NCBI GenBank assembly: GCA_046297935.1
Contig: JBKBHA010000018.1
Location: forward strand, 1-64,000
Origin: CAYMZZ01 sp046297935
Lineage (GTDB): Bacteria > Bacteroidota > Bacteroidia > Chitinophagales > Chitinophagaceae
Length of the DNA stretch: 64,000 bases
Direction: 5' to 3'
Shown: one piece after another, positions 1-7,649 of the stretch
Layout: each line of letters begins with the position of its first letter
Numbering within the stretch: the first letter of the stretch is position 1
Translations under genes and position numbers: made by a program
The notes under the pieces: model-generated
What the model saw: the letters and a program-made list of their open reading frames with translations, nothing else
What the model was told of the DNA's origin: nothing
The model's database searches: none

Positions 1-232
1 TTAGTACGAGAGGACCGGGTCGTACGTACCGCTGGTGTATCTGTTGTGCCGCCAGGTGCAATGCAGAGTAGCTATGTACGGACAGGATAAACGCTGAAAG
101 CATCTAAGCGTGAAACCTTCCTCAAGATGAGTTTACTTTTAAGAGCCGTCAAAGACTATGACGTTGATAGGCTACAGGTGTAAAGCTGGTAACAGCAAAG
201 CCGAGTAGTACTAATTGCTCGTACGCTTTAAT
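1..232 (+). rRNA. 23S ribosomal RNA, 3' end (partial)
   Basis: The window opens inside domain VI of 23S rRNA. The universally conserved sarcin-ricin loop AGTACGAGAGGACC is at bases 3-16, followed by the conserved helices that end the molecule. The 3' end is placed near base 232 by the T-rich stretch after the terminal helix, so it is approximate by several bases. The rest of the rRNA operon lies upstream of the window. Bases 233-357 are the 23S-5S spacer, in which I see no tRNA. Confidence 0.96.
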
Positions 233-357
233 TTTTTTAGTTACTTCCTCTAACATTTCCCAATATGATCTTATTTCAAAGTGAAAATGAAAAAGTAAAA
301 AGTAGATAACAACATGTTCCTACTGGTCTGACTTTGGATTTTCAACTTTCAATGACT

Positions 358-468
358 TATGGTGGTTTTGCCGAGGGTGTTCACCTCTTCCCATACCGAA
401 CAGAGAAGTTAAGCCCCTCATGGCCGATGGTACTGCACCACAATGCGGGAGAGTAGGTAGCTGCCATA
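358..468 (+). rRNA. rrf: 5S ribosomal RNA
   Basis: The 5S rRNA is recognised by the conserved internal blocks CCGAACAGAGAAGTTAAGCC and GGGAGAGTAGG. A terminal helix pairs ATGGTGG at the 5' side with GCTGCCAT at the 3' side, which sets the ends to within two or three bases. It is the last gene of the rRNA operon and is followed directly by an intrinsic terminator. Confidence 0.95.
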
Positions 469-474
469 TTTATT

Positions 475-511
475 AAAAAAGCCCTTCGATTTATCGAGGG
501 GCTTTTTTTTT
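475..511 (+). terminator. Intrinsic terminator of the rRNA operon
   Basis: An A-tract leads into a stem GCCCTTCGAT / ATCGAGGGGC (one T-G pair) with a two-base loop, and a run of nine T follows. It lies seven bases after the 5S rRNA and ends the rRNA operon. Confidence 0.93.
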
Positions 512-550
512 GACTTACTTTCGAGACTGGTCCAATTTCAGCTGTTACCA

Positions 551-1276
551 ATGAGCACGGCCAAACCAAAACCTCGCGCCGCTTTCTTTTTCCACCTCTC
601 CCTGTTCTCGCTACTACTGGTAGTTGCCGGCTTTTTCCTGACATTTATTAAACCATCACTGCAAGGGCGATTCAAAGCGCCGCCAATTGTATACATACAT
701 GGAATGCTGGCGCTCGCCTGGGTTTTGCTATTACTTGCTCAAACCTGGTTGGTCAGACAGAGACGAACCTTGTTGCACATGCGCCTCGGCCGGATAGGTA
801 TGTTGCTGGCTATTGGAATTTTAATTACCATGGTACCCATGGGGCAATTCCAGACTCAAAAAGACCTGGCTGCCGGATTGGGTGAATTTGCATATCCGGT
901 CCAACTCGGTACCATCATTTCAGGCCTGCTGTTCGCAAGTCTGGTTGCGCTGGGCATCTACTGGCGAAAGAGACCCGCCACCCATAAAAGGCTACTGATA
1001 ATCGCAACCATCGTCCTGCTTTGGCCGGCATGGTTTCGCCTGCGACACTATTTTCCACAAATACCCCGGCCAGATATCTGGCTGGCTTATGTGGCCGCAG
1101 ATAGCCTGATTCTTGTGTGCTGGCTTTGGGACTGGCTGAAAAATCGGCAAATCCATCTATCCTGGCTTTTTGCCGGACTATTCGTTATCGTTGAACAAGG
1201 ACTCGAAGTATTTGTGTATTTTAATTGGCCCGCGTTCCGCGCGTTTTCGAAAGATCTTTATATTTTACTGTCTTAA
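551..1276 (+). CDS. Seven-helix integral membrane protein of unknown function
   Basis: 241 residues with about seven hydrophobic segments (near 12-33, 50-68, 80-97, 120-138, 147-162, 180-200 and 205-225), so it should be an inner-membrane protein. Single histidines sit next to helices in YIHG (residue 50), LLHMRLGR (76) and ATHKRL (155). That arrangement is compatible with a DUF2306 or haem-binding type membrane protein, but I cannot assign the family. It is the first gene after the rRNA operon terminator, and its stop is three bases before the next gene, so the two are probably co-transcribed. Confidence 0.8.
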   Translation: MSTAKPKPRAAFFFHLSLFSLLLVVAGFFLTFIKPSLQGRFKAPPIVYIHGMLALAWVLLLLAQTWLVRQRRTLLHMRLGRIGMLLAIGILITMVPMGQFQTQKDLAAGLGEFAYPVQLGTIISGLLFASLVALGIYWRKRPATHKRLLIIATIVLLWPAWFRLRHYFPQIPRPDIWLAYVAADSLILVCWLWDWLKNRQIHLSWLFAGLFVIVEQGLEVFVYFNWPAFRAFSKDLYILLS

Positions 1277-1279
1277 ACA

Positions 1280-1888
1280 ATGCAACGCGTTGCACTATTC
1301 ATACTCGCGCTATTCTTCGCTATAAGTGAAGTCAGGTCATGTTCTTGTCCACCATTTGATGCAAGACGAATGTTGCAATCTGGTAATATTAGCTTTTCAG
1401 GCGTCCTCATTTCACTGGATACCGTGTGGGCTTATGAACAAAGAGTTAGATCCCGCGGGCTGACATTCTGGAAAAGCAAAAACGTTGTTGAGCTCTCTGG
1501 TTTTGAGAGAGCGAAACTGGTGGTTGACACCAGCTATTACTCAGGGTTTCAGCTTCCCGATACCATCTCTGTACTGTGGCCAATAGGTGGTGATTGCTCT
1601 TTGTCCTTTCTTCCTCCAGAAGTTGTACGACAGACAGGGCTTCCAGAGCTTAATCGTTATTTGATTTTTGCCAGGGAGACCACAGCATTCCTGCCGAAAT
1701 TGGGGCCTGGTGTTGTCGAAAACAAGGCAGGTTTGAAGTTAATGACCTCCAACTATTTTTTGAGACATCACTGCTATGGTACTTTACGTTATAACGATAA
1801 AAGAAAACGTGAAATAATCAACGCTGTGCAAAGTATAAGAACAATGCAACCGGAAAAATCATACTTCCGTGTACCGCTGAAATTGTAG
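1280..1888 (+). CDS. Secreted protein with N-terminal Cys-Ser-Cys (TIMP/netrin-like module?)
   Basis: 202 residues. A signal peptide (MQRVALFILALFFAISEVRS) ends immediately before the motif CSCPPF. A mature N-terminus beginning Cys-x-Cys-x-Pro, followed by a beta-rich region with SGVLISL and KLVVDTSYY, recalls bacterial TIMP/netrin-like OB-fold modules. This is inference from the motif only. Further cysteines occur in GGDCSLSF and HHCYGT, so disulfides in the periplasm or outside the cell are plausible. It begins three bases after the upstream membrane protein gene. Confidence 0.7.
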   Translation: MQRVALFILALFFAISEVRSCSCPPFDARRMLQSGNISFSGVLISLDTVWAYEQRVRSRGLTFWKSKNVVELSGFERAKLVVDTSYYSGFQLPDTISVLWPIGGDCSLSFLPPEVVRQTGLPELNRYLIFARETTAFLPKLGPGVVENKAGLKLMTSNYFLRHHCYGTLRYNDKRKREIINAVQSIRTMQPEKSYFRVPLKL

Positions 1889-1902
1889 ACAAACTTTAAG
1901 TT

Positions 1903-2667
1903 ATGAAGGCTGTATTCCGAACCATTGAGGGAGTAATTGACCGGCGAATGCTGATCAATTTTGTAGCAGATCCGACGATAGTTGCCAGGCATTTGCCCAA
2001 GCCCTTCCGACCTCAATTGTACAAGGGAAACGCATTGGTCGGAATCTGCCTGATCCGTCTTCGTCAGATTCGTCCAAAAGGTTGGCCTGGCTGGACAGGA
2101 ATCTCATCGGAAAACGCGGCCCATCGTTTCGCAGTTGAGTGGGACGAGGAAGGGGGCGCCAGAACCGGGGTATATATACCTCGTCGCGATAGCTCTTCGT
2201 TCATCAATCACCTGGCAGGTGGCAGAGTTTTTCCCGGTCAACACCATTGGTCCAAATTCCGTGTAAAGGAATCAGATGGAACGTTTGCACTTCAGATTCA
2301 AGAGCAAAGAGAAGAGATACTGGAGGTCAGGGCAAGCCGCTCAGAAAGTTGGTCAGCGCAATCTGTATTTCCGGATCTGGCCGAAGCTTCGCATTTTTTT
2401 CGATGTGGCGATTGTGGCTATTCTCCTTCCTCAAATAGACTGGATGCTGTGCAACTTTGCATCAACAACTGGGAGGCAAAATCTTTGCAGGTTGAGAAAC
2501 TGCATTCCCGTTTTTTTTCAGACGAAGCCAGCTTTCCCTATGGCAGTATCAGATTCGATCATGCATTGCTGATGTTGAACATCCCACACGAATGGCGAAT
2601 GATCAGAGGGCTCGATAATTCAGGGCAAAAGGCCTACAATACACCCATTGAAGCCATTGAGGTATAG
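1903..2667 (+). CDS. DUF2071 (YqjF-like) protein
   Basis: 254 residues that read as the DUF2071/YqjF family, a fold related to acetoacetate decarboxylase with no established reaction. Recognisable elements are an N-terminal strand-helix block with RHLPKPFRPQLYKGNALVGICLIRL, then SSENAAHRFAVEW and RTGVYIPRRDSSS, and a C-terminal block RFDHALLMLNIPHEW. There is no signal peptide, so it is cytoplasmic. It starts 14 bases after the previous gene and probably shares its transcript. Assignment is from family resemblance. No catalytic lysine was identified with confidence. Confidence 0.78.
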   Translation: MKAVFRTIEGVIDRRMLINFVADPTIVARHLPKPFRPQLYKGNALVGICLIRLRQIRPKGWPGWTGISSENAAHRFAVEWDEEGGARTGVYIPRRDSSSFINHLAGGRVFPGQHHWSKFRVKESDGTFALQIQEQREEILEVRASRSESWSAQSVFPDLAEASHFFRCGDCGYSPSSNRLDAVQLCINNWEAKSLQVEKLHSRFFSDEASFPYGSIRFDHALLMLNIPHEWRMIRGLDNSGQKAYNTPIEAIEV

Positions 2668-2713
2668 CAGATCTGATTGAATCGGCTATCCGGCAGTTTT
2701 CTTATCTTCAGGT

Positions 2714-3211
2714 ATGCTTTCCACAACATACGCATCCTCCAAAACAGCCAACCGTTGGCGTTTGTTTCTGGCAGAACTCCAATTCGGAATGGTATTTTTT
2801 GCAGGCTTATTTATTTTCAGTTGGATATCGACTAAGTACTTTCGTGAAATAGCCATTTCATTTAAGCTCCTCCCGTCTATAGCAGGTGCGTATGTGTTGC
2901 ATACCGGAGCGAGATGGTTGTTTCCTGACAACGAAACCTACGTATCGTCCATCACGGTGAACGAACATGAAAGATGCCTTATCGTTCGTTATTATCGCAG
3001 TTGGGAAGGTGAAACAGAAAAAAGGCTCCTATTTGTCTCCACGAGAATTGAAATAATCCGGGACTTTTTCGGCAGAAGAATTCAGACTATTAAACTGTTG
3101 CCCGCGAAAATGGAATCGATTAAAATCAAACCTGGCCGTTTCGGGCTCGACAGGGATTCGATCAATGAGCTAGGGGTGTTGCTGGAAGCAATTACCCAAA
3201 AGGCGAAATAG
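2714..3211 (+). CDS. Small membrane-anchored protein, unknown function
   Basis: 165 residues. A hydrophobic hairpin near residues 20-65 (ELQFGMVFFAGLFIFSWIS, then LLPSIAGAYVLHTGARWLF) precedes a soluble, strand-rich C-terminal part. That part resembles membrane-proximal PH-like domains of small bacterial proteins, but the similarity is too weak to name. A TATCTTCA box lies just before the ATG, two mismatches from the Bacteroidota -7 consensus, so the transcript could be nearly leaderless. Confidence 0.6.
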   Translation: MLSTTYASSKTANRWRLFLAELQFGMVFFAGLFIFSWISTKYFREIAISFKLLPSIAGAYVLHTGARWLFPDNETYVSSITVNEHERCLIVRYYRSWEGETEKRLLFVSTRIEIIRDFFGRRIQTIKLLPAKMESIKIKPGRFGLDRDSINELGVLLEAITQKAK

Positions 3212-3260
3212 ACATATCGATCAGGTTCAGCTTCCGGTTTAAACATTATTACAACGAATA

Positions 3261-3827
3261 ATGGCAGACATCTTAAAGCAACATATCCAGAAATTCACTG
3301 AAATCACCGACGAGCAATTTGCGGAGGTTCGTTCCTATTTTACCCTAAAGCGGATTGCAAAAAAAGAGAACCTGCTTGTGGAGGGTGAGACCTGCAAGGC
3401 CCATTATTTTGTGCTGAAGGGGATTTTGAGAAAGTTTTTCGTGAACAATAAAGGAGTTGAACATACTACTGAGTTTGCTATTGAAAACTGGTGGATGACC
3501 GACCATTTTTCCATTATTCAACAATCGCCTTCGCATTTCTTTATTCAGGCAGTGGAAAAAGCGGAATTACTGAGCATTTCGGGAGAAGCATACGACAAAT
3601 TATTGCGAACGCATCCGGCAATGGAGACATACTATCGGCATATCTATCAGCGGGCTTATGCTGCAGCGCAAATGCGAATAAAATTCCAGTACGAACATAC
3701 CCGTGAAGAACTGTATCATCATTTCCGCAAAAGCCAGCCCGACTTTTTGCAACGCGTTCCGCAATACCTGATTGCCTCTTACCTGGGCTTTACGCCCGAA
3801 TATCTGAGCGAGATTCGTAAGAAATGA
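3261..3827 (+). CDS. Crp/Fnr-family transcriptional regulator (cyclic-nucleotide-binding fold)
   Basis: 188 residues. Residues about 10-120 form a cNMP-binding beta-roll (KENLLVEGETCKAHYFVLKGILRKFF, here split by the usual glycines). The C-terminal part has a short helix-turn-helix remnant, QYLIASYLGFTPEYLSEIRKK, typical of the abundant short Bacteroidota Crp-like regulators. The cNMP-contacting Arg/Ser of Escherichia coli Crp is not evident, so the ligand is unknown. The next gene is an AhpD-like protein 73 bases downstream on the same strand. Regulators of this group often sit beside the enzyme they control. Confidence 0.88.
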   Translation: MADILKQHIQKFTEITDEQFAEVRSYFTLKRIAKKENLLVEGETCKAHYFVLKGILRKFFVNNKGVEHTTEFAIENWWMTDHFSIIQQSPSHFFIQAVEKAELLSISGEAYDKLLRTHPAMETYYRHIYQRAYAAAQMRIKFQYEHTREELYHHFRKSQPDFLQRVPQYLIASYLGFTPEYLSEIRKK

Positions 3828-3900
3828 ATTTCTTAAACTGGCTTAAGTTTTTCAGCGGCCCTATACCGGAGTTTTGTGTGATCAACAAAACCTGGTTAAA

Positions 3901-4341
3901 ATGGAAAAGCGAATAAACATTCAAACTACCGCACCACAGGCCTACAAAGCCAAGCTGGCACTGGAAGGATACCTTGCTGGCGCTGAGATATCCAAAACCC
4001 TGAAAGAGTTAATCAAAATACGTGCATCGCAGATCAACAACTGCGCCTACTGCCTTGACATGCATAGTAAAGATGCTATCAAGAATGGTGAAAGGGCAGA
4101 GCGGATATTCATTCTTAGCGCCTGGAGGGAAGCGACTAGTTTTTTCTCTGAGGAAGAACAGGTGGTGCTGGCCATGACAGAAGAAGTGACATTGCTTCAC
4201 CAGGCCGGACTCAGTTCAGAAACTTATCAAAAAGCGTCCGACTTATTTTCGGAAAATCAGATCGCCCAGATCCTTATGGCCATCGTAACTATCAATTCGT
4301 GGAACAGAATTGCGGTCAGCACACACCTGCCAATACAATAA
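3901..4341 (+). CDS. Carboxymuconolactone decarboxylase / AhpD-like alkylhydroperoxidase family protein
   Basis: 146 residues from the ATG at 3901. An upstream TTG at 3874 would only add an unconserved tail. The AhpD active-site motif is present as NNCAYCLDMHSKDA: a Cys-x-x-Cys pair with the histidine four residues later and Asp/Glu partners. This points to a thiol-dependent peroxidase or reductase of the cytoplasm. It is all-helical and single-domain. It follows the Crp-like regulator on the same strand and its stop abuts the stop of a convergent gene at 4342. Confidence 0.9.
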   Translation: MEKRINIQTTAPQAYKAKLALEGYLAGAEISKTLKELIKIRASQINNCAYCLDMHSKDAIKNGERAERIFILSAWREATSFFSEEEQVVLAMTEEVTLLHQAGLSSETYQKASDLFSENQIAQILMAIVTINSWNRIAVSTHLPIQ

Positions 4342-4914
4342 CTAGATGCGTTCAACCAGATAGTTCAGCTCAATAACACCCGAGGGTATCGGACTCACAG
4401 ACACCTGTTTGAGCCGGAGAAAAGGTCCGTCTTCCTCGAAGAGGCGCTTTCCTTTTCCCAGGATCACCGGGTTGAGGAATAGCCAAAAGCCGTCGACAAG
4501 GCCTTGCTTCATGAGCGACTGAGTTGCGGTCGGACTACCGAAGATCAATATTTCTTCACCGGGCTCCTTTTTCAACAGATTGATCTGGTCCGACAGATGA
4601 TTGTTCACTACTGTAGTGTTGTTAGCGGGATTATCTTTTGCGGAAGTAGATAATACGATTTTGCGAACGTTTTTGTACCATTTTGAATGTTCAATAGTGT
4701 GTTGGGTAGCATTTGGCTGATCTGCTGCGCTGGGCCAGTAGCTCTCCATCAGGTCATAGGTGGCACGACCATAAATGGCAGTGTCGCCTTTGCTAATTCT
4801 TTTGCCAACATACTCGAATAAAGACTGATCGACGCTAGCCCAGTCAAGTTCGCCGTTCGGACCGGCTACAAAACCATCGAGGGAGATATGGAGGAAGGAA
4901 ATTACTTTTCTCAT
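4342..4914 (-). CDS. Dihydrofolate reductase-like / RibD C-terminal domain protein
   Basis: 190 residues matching the RibD_C family of NADPH-dependent reductase-fold proteins: an N-terminal strand with SLDGFVAGPNGELDW, then AIYGRATYDLMESYWPSA, and a cofactor-loop region EEILIFGSPTATQSLMKQGLVDGFWL in the expected order. The physiological substrate of stand-alone members is unknown. Its ATG overlaps the stop of the SRPBCC gene by four bases (ATGA), so it is the last gene of the arsR-SRPBCC-ribD-like operon and is translationally coupled. Confidence 0.9.
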   Translation of the reverse strand: MRKVISFLHISLDGFVAGPNGELDWASVDQSLFEYVGKRISKGDTAIYGRATYDLMESYWPSAADQPNATQHTIEHSKWYKNVRKIVLSTSAKDNPANNTTVVNNHLSDQINLLKKEPGEEILIFGSPTATQSLMKQGLVDGFWLFLNPVILGKGKRLFEEDGPFLRLKQVSVSPIPSGVIELNYLVERI

Positions 4915-5402
4915 TTTTTCTGGCTTTTTTCGTTTTTAATGTGATTAAGATACCTTTCCAATTTGCTCATAGTCTGCATACCAGCTTCAGAAGCATTGAC
5001 TTTCCGATTGAGCTCTTCGATGATTTCTCTGGATTTGAACACTGACTTCATCGTTAACAGGGTCTTACCTTGCTTATCTTCGAAACTAACTATTACATCG
5101 AAATTGTAATCTTCTCCCGCCTCCCCTGTATGTCTGTACGACAACAACGAAGGTTTAACGACCTCCGTATACTCGATTTTGTTAACAAAGTCTCTACCCA
5201 TTCCATGCATAATAAAATCCCAAACATCTCCTGGCTGGACGTTCATTGCGCGGGTGGTTAATGAAAAGCCTTCCGGTCCCCACCATTCTTTTATATGGAT
5301 TGGATTGGTCCATACTTCCCAAACAAGTTCTCGTGGTGCATCAAGCAGCCGGGTGTGCACAGCTATATTTCCTTCCAAAGTGAATGAGTTGTAGTTTTCC
5401 AT
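4911..5402 (-). CDS. SRPBCC / AHSA1 (activator of Hsp90 ATPase homologue 1-like) protein
   Basis: 163 residues from the ATG at 5402, which lies four bases after the stop of arsR. A longer reading frame from 5435 would overlap arsR and is rejected. START-like helix-grip features are RLLDAPRELVWEVWTNPIHIKEWWGPEGF at the N-terminus (broken here by its Pro and Trp pairs) and a C-terminal amphipathic helix. Such proteins bind small hydrophobic ligands. The pairing with an ArsR-type repressor and a RibD-like reductase is recurrent in soil bacteria, but its substrate is not known. Confidence 0.9.
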   Translation of the reverse strand: MENYNSFTLEGNIAVHTRLLDAPRELVWEVWTNPIHIKEWWGPEGFSLTTRAMNVQPGDVWDFIMHGMGRDFVNKIEYTEVVKPSLLSYRHTGEAGEDYNFDVIVSFEDKQGKTLLTMKSVFKSREIIEELNRKVNASEAGMQTMSKLERYLNHIKNEKSQKK

Positions 5403-5406
5403 TTTG

Positions 5407-5733
5407 TTATTTTTTCTTTTTTTGAATTTTGACAAGATAATTTTCCAATGCGTCGAACTTTTGATCCCAATACTCTTGATACTGACTCACCCAATCAGCA
5501 ACTTCTTTCAGCTTTTTGGGATTGAAGTGGTAGTAAATTTCCCGCCCTCTTTGTTCCTGTGTTACCATCTGGCATTCGGTCAAAATTTGTATATGTTTCG
5601 ATACCGTTTGTCTGGACGAGTCAAACTTAGCGGCAATGGCTCCTGGTGTCATAGCCTGCAACGCTAGCAATCCCAGGATAGCCCTTCTGGTTGGGTCGGC
5701 GATGGCCTGAAAAACATCTCTCCTTGTTTCCAT
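5407..5733 (-). CDS. ArsR-family winged-helix repressor
   Basis: 108 residues from the ATG at 5733. A TTG at 5757 is rejected because it lies inside the operator. The winged helix-turn-helix is clear: QAIADPTRRAILGLLAL, then SRQTVSKHIQILTE (recognition helix) and a wing GREIYYHFNP. No metal-binding cysteine motif of the ArsR/SmtB sensors (ELCVCD type) is present, so it is of the non-metal subgroup that is usually paired with an SRPBCC protein. It is the first gene of the operon and probably represses its own promoter through the repeats at 5738-5780. Confidence 0.93.
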   Translation of the reverse strand: METRRDVFQAIADPTRRAILGLLALQAMTPGAIAAKFDSSRQTVSKHIQILTECQMVTQEQRGREIYYHFNPKKLKEVADWVSQYQEYWDQKFDALENYLVKIQKKKK

Positions 5734-5737
5734 TGTT

Positions 5738-5780
5738 ATGCAGTCATTTGTATGCAAATATAATGCAGTTATTTGACTGC
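5738..5780 (-). promoter_or_regulatory. Promoter and probable ArsR operator
   Basis: Read on the minus strand, TATATTTG (5762-5755) is a perfect TAnnTTTG -7 element 21 bases before the arsR ATG. It is flanked on both sides by the direct repeat CAAATRACTGCAT (5775-5763 and 5750-5738, 25 bases apart). The upstream copy is also part of an inverted repeat with arms GCAGT/ACTGC (5765-5780). Binding at these sites would cover the polymerase contact region, as expected for autorepression. Binding itself is inferred. Confidence 0.75.
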
Positions 5781-5858
5781 GAAAAAAAATCTCTTATCAA
5801 TCGAGTTGTAACCTGATTGCGGTATAGCCATATTCAAAGGAATTGCCGAATTTGAGAC

Positions 5859-7064
5859 ATGCGTTATTTGTTAATTTTCTGCGGCTTAACGATTGGTCTG
5901 CAGACTTTTGCCCAGATGCCGACACGCAGGTATACCCGTTCGGAACAGCTTGCCGCCAGGCGTGTAGAACGAGTCTTGACCAAAACGCCGGTAATCGACG
6001 GGCATAACGATCTGTTCATTCATTATATGGACTGCAGGGAATGTCCTCGCGGACTGGACGACTACCGAATTGATACCATCAATCGCGGGCATACTGATAT
6101 TCCCCGTTTGCGTGCCGGCAGTGCTGGCGCACTGCTTTTTAATGTATTTGGCAACGACAATACTGCGTCCTCTTACGAAAGCGCCTGGAATTTATTTCGT
6201 GCCATGGAATTGCGGTACCAAAACGATTTCAAAATTGTAGAAACGAGTAAGGAAATGAGGCGTGCAATAAAGGATGGCAAAGTTGCACTTCTTCCAATTC
6301 TGGAAGGCGCTGTCCGGCTACAGGATGACACAGCTTTATTGAGGAAATACTATGGCTGGGGGTTGCGTTCTGTCACTTTCGCCTATCGCACAAACGGTCT
6401 TGCTGATGGTAGTGATGATACTGTGCGGCACCGTGGAATTTCTGTGGTTGGGCGAGACATGGTGAAACAAATGAATGATCTCGGCGTACTGATCGACATG
6501 AGTCATATATCAGCCAATGCCATGAGTCAGATCCTGGACATTTCCCGGGCTCCGGTTATTTTCAGTCACTCGAATGCCCGCGCACTTTGCGATGTTAATA
6601 GAAATGTACCTGACAGTATTTTGTTTCGCTTGAAGGAGAATAAGGGATTGATCATGCTAACCTTTGTGCCATATTTTACTAAAGCAGCACATAGCAAATG
6701 GCTCGATGCAGGTGATCTTTTGTACTTTGATTTACAAAAGAAGCATAGCAACGACAAGGCAATGGTTGATAGTTTGATGGGTCAGTGGGAACTGGCTAAT
6801 CCAGAGCCTCGGGTGAATGTTGCGGATATGGCTGATCATTTTGACTACGTGAAGAATCTGATAGGTGTTGATCATATTGGTCTCGCTGGAGATTTCGATG
6901 GTATTTCATTTACAATTCAGGGTCTGAGCGATGTGTCGATGTACCCGAATCTTTTTTTGGAATTGGCCCGTAGAGGATGGTCGGAGTCGGACCTGCGGAA
7001 GATCGCTGCTGAGAATTTTCTTCGTGTTTTTGAGAAGGTGGAGCGAGTGGCGAGGAAGGGGTAG
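5859..7064 (+). CDS. Membrane dipeptidase (renal dipeptidase, peptidase family M19)
   Basis: 401 residues with a signal peptide (about 1-18, ending TFAQ), so it is exported to the periplasm or beyond. M19 metal-site motifs appear in order: PVIDGHNDL (His-x-Asp, residues near 45-50), ILEGAVRL (bridging Glu), DMSHIS and FSHSNARALCD (two His), and GAGDFDG-type LAGDFDGI near the C-terminus. The family hydrolyses dipeptides with a binuclear zinc site. Length is normal for the family. No neighbouring gene suggests a pathway. The 15-bp minisatellite begins 39 bases after its stop. Confidence 0.94.
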   Translation: MRYLLIFCGLTIGLQTFAQMPTRRYTRSEQLAARRVERVLTKTPVIDGHNDLFIHYMDCRECPRGLDDYRIDTINRGHTDIPRLRAGSAGALLFNVFGNDNTASSYESAWNLFRAMELRYQNDFKIVETSKEMRRAIKDGKVALLPILEGAVRLQDDTALLRKYYGWGLRSVTFAYRTNGLADGSDDTVRHRGISVVGRDMVKQMNDLGVLIDMSHISANAMSQILDISRAPVIFSHSNARALCDVNRNVPDSILFRLKENKGLIMLTFVPYFTKAAHSKWLDAGDLLYFDLQKKHSNDKAMVDSLMGQWELANPEPRVNVADMADHFDYVKNLIGVDHIGLAGDFDGISFTIQGLSDVSMYPNLFLELARRGWSESDLRKIAAENFLRVFEKVERVARKG

Positions 7065-7103
7065 TGGGAGGGGGCGTGAGTCAAAGGGAGTGTAGGTTTC
7101 CGT

Positions 7104-7418
7104 TAACCTCATAGGTCCTAACCTCACAGGTCATAACCTCACAGGTCATCACATCATAGGTTATAACCTCATAGGTTATAACCTCATAGGTCCTAACCTC
7201 ACAGGTCATCACCTCAAAGGTTAGAACCTCACAGGTTAGAACCTCACAGGTTATAACCTCATAGGTCCTAACCTCACAGGTCATAACCTCACAGGTTAGA
7301 ACCTCACAGGTTATAACCTCACAGGTCCTAACCTCACAGGTCATCACCTCACAGGTTAGAACCTCATAGGTCATAACCTCACAGGTTATAACCTCATAGG
7401 TCATCACCTCACAAGTTA
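7104..7418. repeat. 15-bp minisatellite, about 21 tandem copies
   Basis: A tandem array with a strict 15-base period. The core is AACCTCACAGGT or AACCTCATAGGT followed by a variable three-base linker (CAT, CCT, TAG, TAT). Each core is itself a small inverted repeat, ACCT-CAC-AGGT, so every unit can fold or act as a palindromic site. The period is a multiple of three, so several frames stay open and translate into pentapeptide repeats. I treat those as by-products. Confidence 0.95.
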
Positions 7419-7649
7419 CACCCCCCTAACGAAGAATCACTGTACACCGATAAACACAGCCAACAACCCCACAGGTCGATAGCCACAAGATTACGACCCC
7501 ATAGGCCGCCACCTCAACAATCAACAAATCACCCCAAAAAGCAGGCCAACCAATTAACCGAAACCATTAACGCAGCGCAACAGCGGATATTCCAATTTGC
7601 CTGCAGTTCCCTACCTTTATGCTTACCGAAATGTTAGCCGGTTCCGTAA
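7419..7649. other. Gene-free stretch: degenerate repeat remnants, then promoter region
   Basis: From 7419 to about 7540 the 15-base pattern continues in decayed form (ACCCCACAGGTCG, ACCCCATAGGCCG, CACCTCAACAATC). This looks like older copies of the adjacent array. The rest is the 5' region of the next gene, including TACCTTTA at 7612-7619, one mismatch from the TAnnTTTG -7 consensus. No gene or structured RNA was recognised. Confidence 0.6.

Noticed and set aside
381..644. Minus-strand frame across the 5S rRNA
   Set aside because: It lies antisense to the rRNA and its terminator and shows no protein-family features.
7081..7407. Minus-strand frame encoding pentapeptide repeats (EV-[LMRI]-T-[CY])
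   Set aside because: It is a by-product of the 15-bp tandem repeat. Because the period is a multiple of three, several frames on both strands stay open. There is no signal peptide or other non-repetitive domain.
7104..7418. CRISPR-like array
   Set aside because: The unit is 15 bases with only a three-base variable linker. There are no spacers of normal length and no cas genes.
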